DNA of 64,000 nucleotides from Candidatus Treponema caballi (GCA_018066285.1 JAGHRS010000006.1:1-64000); one strand, 5' to 3'; shown: positions 34,257 to 44,679, counted from the first letter of the stretch. Program-made: numbers and translations. The notes: generated by a model from the sequence alone, not told the origin.

Positions 34257-35840
34257 ATGAAGAAAATCACCGCAGTTCTGATTGTGCTCTTAGCTGCTGC
34301 TTCCCTTTCTGCACTTGAAGTAAGCCGTACAGAACTCGATTCTGCAGTAAATCCTGATATAATCGAATTCAAGAATTATACAGGACCATATACCGTCATT
34401 AACACAAAAGCTCAGATTGCTGCAATAGGAACTGAACTTGGTGAAGTTATTGCAGGAAAAGAATCTCTTTCTGCAGGAACCGAAGGCAGATATCAGATTA
34501 TCCGTGCGATTGATGACACAAATAAAGGTCTTGATGCAGACATTCTCATTCTCGGACCTGCAGTCGGTGTTGATCATATCCGGAACTTACGGACCATCAT
34601 TGCAGCTTATCTGAGTGCTGCCTATTCATATTCCGAAGATGATGCTTTTACGCTTGCCACGTTCATTACTGTTTACAATGCTGTATATCGCGGAAAACTG
34701 GATGAAGTAAAAAGCAAATACAAGCAGGTTGTACTTGATAACCTGAAGTCTGAAATCTTTGGTCTTTCAGTAAACTTTGAGGATTGGCCTGGAAAGACAC
34801 AGATTGTCATTCCACTTCATGACCCGGATCGTGAAGGACTCAGTATAATCGATACAACAGCCATCACTGATGATAACGTCATTGATTCCATGCGGGAAGA
34901 AGATGAGCGTGGAGTTGATGAACGCAAGAACATGGTTGATTTGAAGGAACGCGAAGCTGATGAAGCTTATGAAATAGCACAGCAGGCACAGAAAGATGCT
35001 GTAGCCGCACAGAATGCTGCGGAGGATGCAAAAGCTGCTGCTAAAGAAGCGGAAGCGGCACGTATCAAGGCAGAAGAAGAAGCTGCTGCCGCCCGCGAAG
35101 CTGCCATTGTAAATCCTGATGATGAAGAAGCGTTCCGTGAAGCACTTGAGAAAGACATTGCAGCAAAGAAAGCAGCTGATGAAGCCGCTGCAGCAAAACA
35201 AGCTGAAGAAGAAGCGGCAGCTCTTGCACGCCAGAAAGCTGAACAGGCTGCTGAGGAGCAGCAGTTCTCGGATAAAAAGCGCATGGAAACGCTTTCAGAA
35301 CGCTCTGCCATTGCTTCTGACCAGCAGAAAAATCTTGATGAAGAACGCGCTGCCATGAATATGGTAACTGTCTGGGGTCAGAAACTTCTTGATGAGAAAA
35401 ACGGCTTCTCTTCAATTGTGTATATTGATGTAGATACAGGAAAAGTAGTCAGGGATAGTCCTGTATCACTTATCAGGAACAGAACGGTTATCCTGATTGG
35501 CGATTCTTTTGCTGCCATAGCGGGAAAGAAAGGGCTTGCAAACTCATCAATAAAGCTTGTTCTTATTGATAAAGAAAACATGGAGATTTGTGCCCAGTCT
35601 GTCGAAAACGTAGCAGAAAATGCTGTGCTGGTATATCAGGAAGGCTATCTGTGGACGGTTATCTGTCCGGAAAAGGATTTCATCCTTGCAAAATATACAG
35701 AAGATCTTCGTCTTGCAGCTCAGTCATCTGTAGCCGTTACAGAATCAACACCTATCACTGTTACAGATTCAGGCGTCATCGTCACAGCAAAAGATGGATC
35801 AGTAATCCTTCTCAACAAAGATACGCTTGTAAAAAAATAA
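34257..35840 (+). CDS. P83/100-family spirochaetal antigen
   Basis: A 527-residue exported protein of the P83/100 family, known from Borrelia and Treponema as an antigen of unclear function. A signal peptide (residues 1-19, SLSALEVS) leads into the conserved N-terminal domain (about 20-205). A long charged coiled coil rich in Ala, Glu and Lys covers about residues 215-355 (repeats such as AAEDAKAAAKEAEAARIKAE). The C-terminal domain is beta-rich. It has its own promoter, ribosome binding site and terminator, so it is a single-gene unit. The cellular location is probably periplasmic. Confidence 0.9.
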   Translation: MKKITAVLIVLLAAASLSALEVSRTELDSAVNPDIIEFKNYTGPYTVINTKAQIAAIGTELGEVIAGKESLSAGTEGRYQIIRAIDDTNKGLDADILILGPAVGVDHIRNLRTIIAAYLSAAYSYSEDDAFTLATFITVYNAVYRGKLDEVKSKYKQVVLDNLKSEIFGLSVNFEDWPGKTQIVIPLHDPDREGLSIIDTTAITDDNVIDSMREEDERGVDERKNMVDLKEREADEAYEIAQQAQKDAVAAQNAAEDAKAAAKEAEAARIKAEEEAAAAREAAIVNPDDEEAFREALEKDIAAKKAADEAAAAKQAEEEAAALARQKAEQAAEEQQFSDKKRMETLSERSAIASDQQKNLDEERAAMNMVTVWGQKLLDEKNGFSSIVYIDVDTGKVVRDSPVSLIRNRTVILIGDSFAAIAGKKGLANSSIKLVLIDKENMEICAQSVENVAENAVLVYQEGYLWTVICPEKDFILAKYTEDLRLAAQSSVAVTESTPITVTDSGVIVTAKDGSVILLNKDTLVKK

Positions 35841-35858
35841 TCAGCGTGTATTACATAG

Positions 35859-35893
35859 AAAAAAACGGAGCTTTTTTTAAGCTCCGTTTTTTT
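35859..35893. terminator. Bidirectional terminator between P83/100 gene and glgA
   Basis: The stem ACGGAGCT (35865-35872) pairs with AGCTCCGT (35880-35887), with an A-run before and a T-run after. It serves both convergent genes; the glgA stop codon lies inside its right flank. Confidence 0.9.
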
Positions 35894-37361
35894 ATCTCTG
35901 CTTTGAAAGCGCCTTCACATACACTTCCACATATTTTTCAGCTGAAACATTCCAGCCGAACTTCTGTGCCATGGCTCGTTTTTTCATCTTTTCTATATGG
36001 TCGCGCTTGTTATACCAGGCATAATTCGCCCATCCTACAGTGTCATAAATGCTGTCCGGAGTCAGATTGTCCAGAATGAAACCGGTACCCTCGCCTGTTT
36101 TTTCATCATAATTCTGGACAGTATCTGCAAGGCCGCCTGTACGCCGTACAATAGGAAGCGTTCCATACAGCAGTGAATACATCTGATTAAGGCCGCATGG
36201 TTCGTAGCGTGACGGCATAATGAAGAAGTCGCTGCCCGCTTCTATAAGGTGACTCAACGCATCATCGTAGCCTATGAAACAGCGGAGATTCGGAAGCTTA
36301 GCCTGCAGATTTCTGAGTTCATCTTCGCACCATCGTTCTCCGGAGCCAAGCACGACAAGCTGCATGTTCATAGTTGTACACATGCGGTAGGCGCATCCGT
36401 ATGATGGTGCAAAAAGTTCTGCAACACCTTTCTGGTCGGCAAGGCGCGTTACGATTCCGAAAAGCGGAATATCCGGGTTTACTTCAAGGCCCATCCGTTC
36501 CTGAAGCGCAAGCTTGTTCTCAATCTTCTTTTCAATGGTCTTTGCAGTGTAATTAACCGGAATCTTCTTATCTTTTGATGGATTCCAGATATCAGTGTCC
36601 ACACCGTTCAGAATGCCTTCCAGGCTGTCATTCCTGTCGCGGAGAATGCCATCCATACGGAAACCATATTCGCTCTGCTGGATTTCACGTGCATATGTCG
36701 GAGAAACTGTCGTAAGCATATCAGCTGACACAAGACCTGCTTTCAGGAAGTTGATGCGGTCGTAGTCTTCAAAGCCCGTTGCATAATAGTAATCCCAGTT
36801 CAGTCCCAGTGACGGATAGTGAGACTTGCTGTAATTTCCCTGATAACCAAGGTTATGAATGGTGAGAACGCTCGCGGTTCTGCCAAAGCCTACCCATTTT
36901 TCATTGAACTTGAGCAGGACAGGAGCAAGTGCTGCAGACCAGTCGTGCGCATGAATGATGTCTGGTTCCCACTGAAGTTTCCTGCACAACTGGAAGGCGC
37001 CGTGACAAAGCACGGAAAAGCGTTCCGGGTTGTCAGAGAAGTCTGTTTCCTGCGGAGTGCCGTATACGCCGTCACGGCCGAAACTCTGTTCATGATCGAT
37101 GAAGTAAACGGAAACATTCTTGCTGCCAGGGAGCTTAGCCGTATAAACAGCAGTCCAGGCCTCGCCGGTTCCAGTAGGAATACCCATTGGTCCTTCAAGA
37201 AGTGTAAGGTTTTCACGCGGTATCTTGTAATAGCGAGGCATGACAATCTTTACGTCGTGGCCCAGTTTTTCAAGCGCAATGGAAAGCGCTGAAACTGCAT
37301 CAGCGAGTCCGCCTGTTTTTGCGAAAGGAACGACTTCTGCACTTACCATCAGGATTTTCAT
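35892..37361 (-). CDS. glgA: Glycogen synthase GlgA
   Basis: GlgA transfers glucose from ADP-glucose to the growing alpha-1,4-glucan. The 489-residue GT5 enzyme has the canonical N-terminus MKILMVSAEVVPFAKTGGLA with the KTGG donor loop, IIHAHDWSAAL in the middle, GIVTRLADQKG at the domain border and the RYEPCGLNQMYSLLYGT / RRTGGL motifs of the active site. An AGGAGG ribosome binding site precedes the ATG. It is the orthodox member of the pair with the GT5 at 6524-8095. No other glycogen genes are adjacent. Confidence 0.96.
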   Translation of the reverse strand: MKILMVSAEVVPFAKTGGLADAVSALSIALEKLGHDVKIVMPRYYKIPRENLTLLEGPMGIPTGTGEAWTAVYTAKLPGSKNVSVYFIDHEQSFGRDGVYGTPQETDFSDNPERFSVLCHGAFQLCRKLQWEPDIIHAHDWSAALAPVLLKFNEKWVGFGRTASVLTIHNLGYQGNYSKSHYPSLGLNWDYYYATGFEDYDRINFLKAGLVSADMLTTVSPTYAREIQQSEYGFRMDGILRDRNDSLEGILNGVDTDIWNPSKDKKIPVNYTAKTIEKKIENKLALQERMGLEVNPDIPLFGIVTRLADQKGVAELFAPSYGCAYRMCTTMNMQLVVLGSGERWCEDELRNLQAKLPNLRCFIGYDDALSHLIEAGSDFFIMPSRYEPCGLNQMYSLLYGTLPIVRRTGGLADTVQNYDEKTGEGTGFILDNLTPDSIYDTVGWANYAWYNKRDHIEKMKKRAMAQKFGWNVSAEKYVEVYVKALSKQR

Positions 37362-37388
37362 GAGTTTCCTCCTGTTATCAGCTGTATG

Positions 37389-38588
37389 TTACCACTCTTT
37401 GCGTGCTTTACAGAAAGCAGCTTCTGATTTCACGATTGTCTTTTCAGAGACACAGTATGCCAGGCGGAACCAGCCTTCTTTTCCAAAGCCTGCACCTGGA
37501 ACACCAAGAATGTTATATTTCTTGAGGTGGTCGCAGAACGCGCCAGCTGTCATTTCTCCTTCAGTTACTGTCCGTTCCGGTACCTTACAGAAAAGATAGA
37601 AGGCACCTTCTGGTTCTGCGTAAGGAATGCCTGCTTTATTAAGTACTGCAGTAAGGGAATTACGGCGGTTTACATAGCTTGAGTAATCTGCTTTTGCATC
37701 CCAGCAGCGTGCAATGACACGCTGAAAGAAAGCTGGCGCGTTGACGTAGCCTAAGACGCGCGTTGCGTATCCACAGGCGGCAATAACGTCTGCTGCTGAA
37801 GAAGAAGCAGGATTTACGGCGATGTAACCAAGGCGTTCTCCAGGAAGGCTGAAGTCTTTTGCAAAGGAAGAAACGATAATTGCGTCATCGTAGTACTGGA
37901 AAACAGGAGCTATATGAAGGTCATTGTAAATGATGGCGCGGTACGGTTCATCAGCAATGAGGTACGGTTTTCTGCCACATGCCTCTCCGTGAGCCGTCAG
38001 TGTATCTGAAAGCATGATGATGTCATCATCTGAATAGACTTTTCCCGTCGGGTTATTCGGTGAATTGATGAGGACTGCAGCAGTCTTCTGGGACAGAGCT
38101 TTCTTTATTTCATTGATGTTGAGGGAAAAGTCATCGTTTGTTGGAACGGGAATGAGTTTTCCACCATGGTTTGCAGCATAGCTTCTGTACTCAACAAAGA
38201 AAGGAGCAGGAACAATTACTTCATCGCCTGGAGAAAGAATGGCTTTGAAAACGCTGTTAAGCGCGCCTGCAGCACCGACTGACATGACAATGTTGTCGCC
38301 ACTTATCTGCTTGTTCTGTTCAATTGAAATCTTTTTTGCGATGGCAGCGCGCGTTTCCGGATATCCAGGATTTGGCATGTAACCATGACTTCCCTTCACG
38401 TCTGCTGCAGCTTCTTCCTTTATTGCTGTAATGACGCCTTCTGGTGGCTCCAGGTCCGGGTTTCCAAGACTGAAATCGAAGACGTTTTCTTCTCCGAACT
38501 TCTTCTTTAACTGGATGCCGTCTTCAAACATTTTCCTGATGAACGATGAACCGCTCATTGCCTCTTTGATATGTGGTGCAATAGCCAT
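37389..38588 (-). CDS. Class I/II aminotransferase (PLP-dependent)
   Basis: A 399-residue fold-type I aminotransferase. Visible are FDFSLGNPDLEPPEGV near the N-terminus, the cofactor-binding GAAGALNSVFKAIL, INSPNNPTGKVYSDDD, the aspartate in LIADEPYRAI and the PLP lysine in SSFAKDFSLPGERLGYI. The closing segment FRLAYCVSE carries the substrate-binding arginine. AAGGAAG precedes the ATG at 38588; an upstream in-frame extension to 38630 is not supported. The amino acid specificity cannot be told; aspartate or an aromatic/branched substrate is possible. It lies 27 bases upstream of glgA. Confidence 0.92.
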   Translation of the reverse strand: MAIAPHIKEAMSGSSFIRKMFEDGIQLKKKFGEENVFDFSLGNPDLEPPEGVITAIKEEAAADVKGSHGYMPNPGYPETRAAIAKKISIEQNKQISGDNIVMSVGAAGALNSVFKAILSPGDEVIVPAPFFVEYRSYAANHGGKLIPVPTNDDFSLNINEIKKALSQKTAAVLINSPNNPTGKVYSDDDIIMLSDTLTAHGEACGRKPYLIADEPYRAIIYNDLHIAPVFQYYDDAIIVSSFAKDFSLPGERLGYIAVNPASSSAADVIAACGYATRVLGYVNAPAFFQRVIARCWDAKADYSSYVNRRNSLTAVLNKAGIPYAEPEGAFYLFCKVPERTVTEGEMTAGAFCDHLKKYNILGVPGAGFGKEGWFRLAYCVSEKTIVKSEAAFCKARKEW

Positions 38589-38727
38589 ATGTAACTTCCT
38601 TAACTTCTGATTGGTTTTAAAGCAAAGCAAGAAATACCTGCTTTATACTAATTGTATCATCTCATTTCACTTGATACAAGAATATCGTTATGGTAGATTA
38701 ACAGTAATCTGTCTGGGAGTGCATACA

Positions 38728-39447
38728 GTGAAATATATTTTTTTTGTTATTTCTTTTCTTTTTGTTTTATCATCGGTTCAGGCAATTCCATTTAATAAAC
38801 AGCTTTCTTCAGAAGATATTCAAAAACTTTCAACAGGAGAAACTGTTGTAAGAAACATAGATTACGCTAAAAACATGAGCATTCAGTCAGGTGTGAATTC
38901 CCGATGTGATGAGCTTATATCCATGGTCAAAGGATTTAATCCAAAATATCTTGGAGAAGTCATTCTTGTTAAGCCATTTAAAGGGAATGAAGATCTACCT
39001 GAAAAACTTGATAGTCTGTTAAACAACATAGATAGCTATACAGATATTCCTTATTATTCAGAGCATACCGGGAAATGGTATAATCTGTATGATGAAGCTC
39101 AGACGGTAAGCCGTACGGTGAACGGAAACAAAACAACAATTCAGACCAATCTTGTCATGGATCCTGTAGGACTTGTAGAAGAGCAGATTGATGTCATCAA
39201 TGAAGGTGACATTCTTTATTACACGGCATTTAATAAAAACAAACTTGGTTTTAAGGATTTTAAGAATCTTCTTGGTGCAGAAAAACTTAAAATCGGCATA
39301 GTCGTTTTCAGAGATGAAGAAAACTGGATAATCTATGGTGTCGGTGGTGTAAATGCGCCTCACATCCCTTTTTTAACTGACCGTATCAGAATAGCATTCA
39401 TAAACAGAATATGTTCTTTCTGCGATTATATTTTTAATAAACTGTAA
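38728..39447 (+). CDS. Exported protein of unknown function, GTG start
   Basis: A 239-residue protein with a signal peptide (VKYIFFVISFLFVLSSVQA). The frame is open from 38611, but a GGGAG box at 38715-38719 points to the GTG at 38728, exactly where the signal peptide begins. The mature part has no motif I recognise; it is a mixed alpha/beta sequence with a conserved-looking GIVVFRDEENWIIYGVGG near the end. It is followed after 15 bases by a beta-barrel gene, so the two are probably expressed together and this may be a periplasmic partner. Confidence 0.72.
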   Translation: MKYIFFVISFLFVLSSVQAIPFNKQLSSEDIQKLSTGETVVRNIDYAKNMSIQSGVNSRCDELISMVKGFNPKYLGEVILVKPFKGNEDLPEKLDSLLNNIDSYTDIPYYSEHTGKWYNLYDEAQTVSRTVNGNKTTIQTNLVMDPVGLVEEQIDVINEGDILYYTAFNKNKLGFKDFKNLLGAEKLKIGIVVFRDEENWIIYGVGGVNAPHIPFLTDRIRIAFINRICSFCDYIFNKL

Positions 39448-39462
39448 CTATAGGTGTAAACA

Positions 39463-41106
39463 ATGAAAAAAATAATCTGCTTCTTTATTGCAATTTCATG
39501 TCTGCTGTTTTCAATAACAGCACAGGAAGCATTAAAATCCATAGAAGAAGAATACTATGATTTCTTAAGCCTCCAGGGACTGGCAGACCGTCCTTCTCTT
39601 GGTTACAGAACACTGAGTGATTCTGTATGGATAATTGATGATGACGCAGACCATGTCTGGAAAGATAATTCTCTAGATTCAACAATACTTCTTTTTGATG
39701 TTGAAAATCCGGCATCAAATCTTTTTATGGATGGTATTGAACAGTCGCTCAGCATCAGACTGTATGGTCCCCGATTATATACTTCATACAACAATGATTT
39801 CCCTTTTGGGCAGAATGACGGAGCCCTCTGGCAGGGAGCTGGATTTAACTCAAGTCTTTCAGCGGGAGTACGCCTAGAAGGATTTGGATTTGAAGCTACA
39901 TTCAAGCCGCAGATCACTTATAGTCAGAACAAGGATTGGGATTATCTTACAGGCATAACTAATCCATACGGATACTTTTCATGGCAACTTATTGATATTG
40001 TTCAACGATATGGTGACGAACCTTTTTATACATACAGTTGGGGAGATTCTGAAATACGCTGGACATGGAATACGTTAACTGTAGGATATGGAACTCAGTC
40101 ACCGTGGATTGGACCGGCATGGCTTAATCCGATGCTTGGAAGCAATAACGCAGATCCATATCCCAAGCTCGATGTTGGTTTACGTAAGACTCCAATTATC
40201 ATACCAGGACTAAACTGGAATCTTGGTGAACTTGAAGTACGTATCTGGCTTGGAAGACTTACACAATCGAAGTATTTTTCAGGTCATAAAGATACAGACC
40301 GTATGATTAACATGGCAAGTTTCTCATACTCACCTTCCTTTATTGATGGATTTACAGTTGGTCTGAACAGACTTTTCATGACATATTGGCAGAAAGAAAA
40401 CTTATCATACATGTTGAGACTTTTCAATTTCAAACATAAAAATGGTACCGGTAGTGGAAATGATGAAGACCAGAAAGCAGCACTGTTTGCTGATTGGATG
40501 TTCCCTGAATCAGGTTTTGAAGTATATGGAGAGATTGGAATTGATGATTTTACATGTTATGAAATAGCAAATCCTTTTCATACTGGTATTTATACTATTG
40601 GTGTAAAGCAATATATTCCTATTTTCAAGTCAATTGAGGGACTATTGAATCTTGAGTGGAACGGATTTGAGATGTCACAGGATTTCCAGCTTCAATGGCA
40701 ATATGGTGGATATTACTATCATAGTTTTGTAAATCAAGGGTATACAAATAACGGACAAATTGTAGGTGCTGGTAGTGGCGCTTTAGGTAATTGTCAAACT
40801 GTATCATTTACTATTTTTTATCCTAAAGGAAAAACAGTAGTAAAGGGGCAAAGAAATTCCCCTAATGTCAACTATATTCTTAACAAAGCAGTTAATTCAA
40901 CTGCAGATGATTTATTTGATACCTGGTATGCGATGTATGAAACTTATTTTTCAGGTGGATTAGAAACAACTTATTTCTTAACATCTAGTTTTTCATTGTC
41001 TGCCGAAGCAAATGCTATTTTCAGATACTTCCCGAAATATGCCGGATTAGAATGGGATTATGAAACATCTCTTAATCTCTGCTTAGGTTGTAAATATACT
41101 TTCTGA
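39463..41106 (+). CDS. Putative outer-membrane beta-barrel protein
   Basis: A 547-residue protein with a signal peptide (residues 1-20, cleavage near SITAQE). The rest alternates short strands rich in Tyr, Trp and Phe with polar loops, and the chain ends in CKYTF; an aromatic last residue is the usual recognition signal for outer-membrane insertion. WIGPAWLNPMLGSNN and similar segments resemble Wzi-like capsule-assembly barrels, but this is weak. AGGTG precedes the ATG. It is convergent with another barrel gene 8 bases away and belongs to the AT-richer envelope region. Confidence 0.72.
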   Translation: MKKIICFFIAISCLLFSITAQEALKSIEEEYYDFLSLQGLADRPSLGYRTLSDSVWIIDDDADHVWKDNSLDSTILLFDVENPASNLFMDGIEQSLSIRLYGPRLYTSYNNDFPFGQNDGALWQGAGFNSSLSAGVRLEGFGFEATFKPQITYSQNKDWDYLTGITNPYGYFSWQLIDIVQRYGDEPFYTYSWGDSEIRWTWNTLTVGYGTQSPWIGPAWLNPMLGSNNADPYPKLDVGLRKTPIIIPGLNWNLGELEVRIWLGRLTQSKYFSGHKDTDRMINMASFSYSPSFIDGFTVGLNRLFMTYWQKENLSYMLRLFNFKHKNGTGSGNDEDQKAALFADWMFPESGFEVYGEIGIDDFTCYEIANPFHTGIYTIGVKQYIPIFKSIEGLLNLEWNGFEMSQDFQLQWQYGGYYYHSFVNQGYTNNGQIVGAGSGALGNCQTVSFTIFYPKGKTVVKGQRNSPNVNYILNKAVNSTADDLFDTWYAMYETYFSGGLETTYFLTSSFSLSAEANAIFRYFPKYAGLEWDYETSLNLCLGCKYTF

Positions 41107-41113
41107 TTATTTC

Positions 41114-42856
41114 TCAGAATTTATATATACGAGAAAGAATAGCCTCAAATCCCGTCTGGAAATTATCAATGATATTATTGCAGTTAAAAAATATATCATA
41201 TGCGAATAAACCTGAGAAAGATAAGTTGTCATTGACTATATATTTGCCGCTTACTGCTATCTGATGTTCGTATTCCGGAATCCCTGACATCCATAAATCA
41301 AGTGCTTCATTTATCGCATTTTCACGTTCAGCATCATTTGTTGCAAGTTTATATTTAGCAAATGGATAATAATTATATATTTTCTGAGGATGCTCAGTTC
41401 CATCACGATCTGTCACACTGTCAAGAATTATATAATTTGGATTCGTTTCATTACGATCGTTTAGCATGGAAGCATTGTTTTCTCCATGTATTTTTAATAG
41501 ATAATTTGCTTTGACTGACCATTTCTGAAAAACTTCATATTCATAAGAACTGTTTACGGCAAAACAATCAGGTCCAAAAGGTGTTCCAATCCATGTTGCA
41601 ACAGGAGTTTGAGAACTTGGAGCCAGTAATTCACTTGTATATCTAAGCCTTACAAGACTTGTTCTTGGGGTTTGTTTAATATAAAGATATGGAGTGGTAT
41701 ACACTGTCTCTACATTAATGGTACTTGATGAATTGTTGTCTGATGGCAGGTAATATGAAACACCGAACTGACCTCCAAGTCCATTGGGTAAAGCATAGTA
41801 AGCACCATGACGTTCTGATGGAACTTGAAGTTCTGTCTGAACATAAGAACCATATACTCTCAGTCTTTTTACAGGATAATAATCAAACATGAGTCCAAGA
41901 TATGCACAGACATCTGATTCGTTGTAGTATTCTTTTTCCCATGGCTCATAATTCTCAAAATTACCCATAAAAGAATGCATGACCATCATTGGATTAATCT
42001 GACGTAATGCAAAACCATCGTTAATCATTGCCGCCTGAAGATATGTGAGTTTTAATTTTGAAAATAAAACACCCTGTACCTGATGCATATAAAGGAATTG
42101 ATCATAACTGACTTGAGAAACATCAAGCGTATATTTGAAAGTTGGACTGAAAATACTTAATGCGGAATACATGTCTGTTTCAAATGTATCATTGTAGACA
42201 AGGCTTCCTGTTTCAGTAAAACCGATGCGCCTTCCCTGTTTTCCTATATGGAAACTGATTCCCCAGTCATTAAATACAAGAACGTAGCTACCATAAGCAA
42301 AATCTGGAAACTGAAACCGTATATCATTCAATTTGAAAGGTATATTCGAGAAGTTCTCTGAATTTTGTGATGCAAACCAGTTTTTTTCAAGAAAAAGATG
42401 ATTTTCCAGAGTTATAGAATCTTCAAATGCAAAACGTAATGGAACTGTTACTAAACTGCCATTGTAGTTGTAATCAAAATCCCATGGTATATCATCATTT
42501 GTTTTTTGATATCCTTCTACTGTTATATCTAAACCAGTATCAGCAGAAAAAGTCCCATCCGTATAAAGAGATTTTTTAGTACTAAGAAAATCTTCTATGT
42601 TTTTATACAATTCCAGTCCTGACATTGATAGATTTTCTTTATTAATTTTTGAAAGATTAATTCTTGCTTCTGCAACGGATATAGGTGTATTATCAGTAAA
42701 AAGCGACTTTCCTGTTTCCATTTCCAATCTGTTGAAATAAGTATAAATCCAGTGATTGGAAGGAATCATCTGGGAATCATTAATAACCTGAGCATTTAGT
42801 ATTGAACAGGAAATAAACAACATTAAAACAGATATGATTTTTTTTCTTGCTAACAT
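41114..42856 (-). CDS. Putative outer-membrane barrel, Wzi-like (paralogue 1)
   Basis: A 580-residue exported protein. A signal peptide (residues 1-22, cleavage near ILNAQV) is followed by a short helical domain with SNHWIYTYFNRLEMETG and ISVAEARINLSKI, then about 470 residues of alternating aromatic strands ending in SRIYKF. This layout matches the next gene, so the two are probably paralogues. Capsule-assembly Wzi family is the nearest known type I can suggest: Wzi is an outer-membrane lectin that ties capsule to the cell surface. It lies 15 bases after the paralogue. Confidence 0.68.
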   Translation of the reverse strand: MLARKKIISVLMLFISCSILNAQVINDSQMIPSNHWIYTYFNRLEMETGKSLFTDNTPISVAEARINLSKINKENLSMSGLELYKNIEDFLSTKKSLYTDGTFSADTGLDITVEGYQKTNDDIPWDFDYNYNGSLVTVPLRFAFEDSITLENHLFLEKNWFASQNSENFSNIPFKLNDIRFQFPDFAYGSYVLVFNDWGISFHIGKQGRRIGFTETGSLVYNDTFETDMYSALSIFSPTFKYTLDVSQVSYDQFLYMHQVQGVLFSKLKLTYLQAAMINDGFALRQINPMMVMHSFMGNFENYEPWEKEYYNESDVCAYLGLMFDYYPVKRLRVYGSYVQTELQVPSERHGAYYALPNGLGGQFGVSYYLPSDNNSSSTINVETVYTTPYLYIKQTPRTSLVRLRYTSELLAPSSQTPVATWIGTPFGPDCFAVNSSYEYEVFQKWSVKANYLLKIHGENNASMLNDRNETNPNYIILDSVTDRDGTEHPQKIYNYYPFAKYKLATNDAERENAINEALDLWMSGIPEYEHQIAVSGKYIVNDNLSFSGLFAYDIFFNCNNIIDNFQTGFEAILSRIYKF

Positions 42857-42871
42857 TTAAGTATCTCTCTA

Positions 42872-44608
42872 CTAGAATGCAACTTTGGCAGAAATTGTAA
42901 GATAATCTCTGAAAGTATCTGGAATTATATTTGAATGCCAATTATCAAGTGCATTTTGATAATCTGCATCTGTTGCCTGAAAATCCACAGTACCATCTCC
43001 CAAGGGATTGAAAATAGGATTCTGAACGCCATCATTTTTTATATACTCAAATATGTTTTTCAAGCTGATTGAACATGTAATTGAATCAGAAAGTGGAAAA
43101 TCATAAGAGACTCTAGAATCAAACTGGAATACATATTTTTTTGTTTCCTGTTCTAAAAACGGAAAATGAGACGAATAACTTTTCGGATTAGAGTTTTTTC
43201 CATTTGGTTTTGTAAAGCCAGCGTAATTGAAGACGCTTCCATCTGTAATACATACTACATCCGATGGATTTGCTGACAGGTACTTTATCGCCTCTTCCTT
43301 TTCAAGAGTTTCATTTACATTTGCATTACAGACAAACTTACCTGAAAAGGAAAGTTTCATTGTCGAAAGGATGTTCATTTCCGTTCCAATATTACACGCA
43401 ACGCTGTTTGGCCAAATGTTTGTCGCGATACACTCTCCGGTATGCGTATAGTTCTGATAATTAATATATGCAGCACTATAAGTACCGTCATTATTCAAAT
43501 TAATATCAGAATGAGCATACATGCGGGGACCGACCATAAGAGCTTCTGTATATACACGCCTGAAAATAGATGCAGAAGGAACATATTGTGCTGTAAGTTG
43601 TCCTGCAATAATCAGTTTCGTATCAAATTTCAGTTTGACAATATCATTTGCACTTACATCATCTACATATAAATCTCCAGTAAGTTTCAGACCTTTAATT
43701 GGTTTATATGTAATGCCAATTCCCATTTGCAGATTGTCAACGAATCCTCCAAAAGCCTGAGAAACCATATATGGTGTTGGGAGAAGATATTGGAAATCAG
43801 TTTTTCTTCCTGAAACAATCGTTTCATAATATGAAAATGATAAATTTGGCAATAAATGTAATGTTACTTCATGCAAGTTAAGGAATTTCTGTGGATATTT
43901 CTTCTGACCACAATTATTTGATGCAGATATCATATATAGAGACTGAGTATATGCCCATTTTGGCTGTATAACATATGCAGCTATATACGGAGCATGAAAT
44001 GTACTTGAATCAAATACTATACTTTCATCAGGAAATTGACCGAATGCTGATCTGGAAATTCCTGCATAAACACCAGCATAATCATTTCCGATGGAAAGGA
44101 GATTGTTGAAATTTAAATTAACTTCAATTGATTTTATTCTGGTAGGATCATCTACCATATCAAACTGAACGGAATTATATTCAGGAATACTGAATAAACC
44201 ATGATTTCCGGTTACTCCAAAATCATAATTCATATAAAGGTCAGGCAAAAGATTAAGAGCCCCTGTAAATCGGACCGTTCCATCCTGACGGTCATTACAG
44301 CTATCGCTTTTCCATGTGAAATCGGCATCTCCTTCAAAACTGACATTAAATCCTTCATTTTCAAGTTTATCCAGATAGTATTGGGCTCGTTGTATATCTT
44401 TATCAGAACCATTCTTCAGAACATTTTCAAGAATAGATTTGATTACAGGAATCGAATATGGACTTATTTGAGGAACATTTTCTATGATACCTGAAATTTC
44501 CCAGCAGTTTACATCTTTATAAAATTGGTCTGACGGATTAACGAATGATTGTGAATATATATTAAAATAAACGGACAAAATTATAACTGGCAGAGCAATT
44601 TTTTTCAT
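42872..44608 (-). CDS. Putative outer-membrane barrel, Wzi-like (paralogue 2)
   Basis: A 578-residue exported protein with a signal peptide (MKKIALPVIILSVYFNIYSQ), an N-terminal helical segment (about 35-80, with ISPYSIPVIKSILENVL) and a long beta-rich region ending in SAKVAF. The frame is open to 44626, but GGAG sits right before the ATG at 44608, and the signal peptide begins there. A TATAAT promoter lies upstream. The next gene on the same strand has the same architecture. It diverges from the WbaP-like transferase, linking the barrels to surface polysaccharide. Confidence 0.68.
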   Translation of the reverse strand: MKKIALPVIILSVYFNIYSQSFVNPSDQFYKDVNCWEISGIIENVPQISPYSIPVIKSILENVLKNGSDKDIQRAQYYLDKLENEGFNVSFEGDADFTWKSDSCNDRQDGTVRFTGALNLLPDLYMNYDFGVTGNHGLFSIPEYNSVQFDMVDDPTRIKSIEVNLNFNNLLSIGNDYAGVYAGISRSAFGQFPDESIVFDSSTFHAPYIAAYVIQPKWAYTQSLYMISASNNCGQKKYPQKFLNLHEVTLHLLPNLSFSYYETIVSGRKTDFQYLLPTPYMVSQAFGGFVDNLQMGIGITYKPIKGLKLTGDLYVDDVSANDIVKLKFDTKLIIAGQLTAQYVPSASIFRRVYTEALMVGPRMYAHSDINLNNDGTYSAAYINYQNYTHTGECIATNIWPNSVACNIGTEMNILSTMKLSFSGKFVCNANVNETLEKEEAIKYLSANPSDVVCITDGSVFNYAGFTKPNGKNSNPKSYSSHFPFLEQETKKYVFQFDSRVSYDFPLSDSITCSISLKNIFEYIKNDGVQNPIFNPLGDGTVDFQATDADYQNALDNWHSNIIPDTFRDYLTISAKVAF

Positions 44609-44632
44609 TACATCTCCAAATTTCATGGATTT

Positions 44633-44661
44633 ATTATACCCTTTTTAAATTAAAAAAACAA
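44633..44661 (-). promoter_or_regulatory. Sigma-70 promoter of the Wzi-like barrel genes
   Basis: On the minus strand the -10 is a perfect TATAAT (complement of 44633-44638) and the -35 is TTGTTT (complement of 44656-44661), with a 17-bp spacer. Confidence 0.75.
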
Positions 44662-44679
44662 TGAAATATAGTTTTCTAC

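Noticed and set aside
34960-35300. Repetitive GAAGAAGC/GCTGC-rich stretch looking like a DNA repeat array
   Set aside because: It encodes the Ala/Glu-rich coiled coil of the P83/100 protein; units differ in length and sequence, and there are no spacers as in CRISPR.
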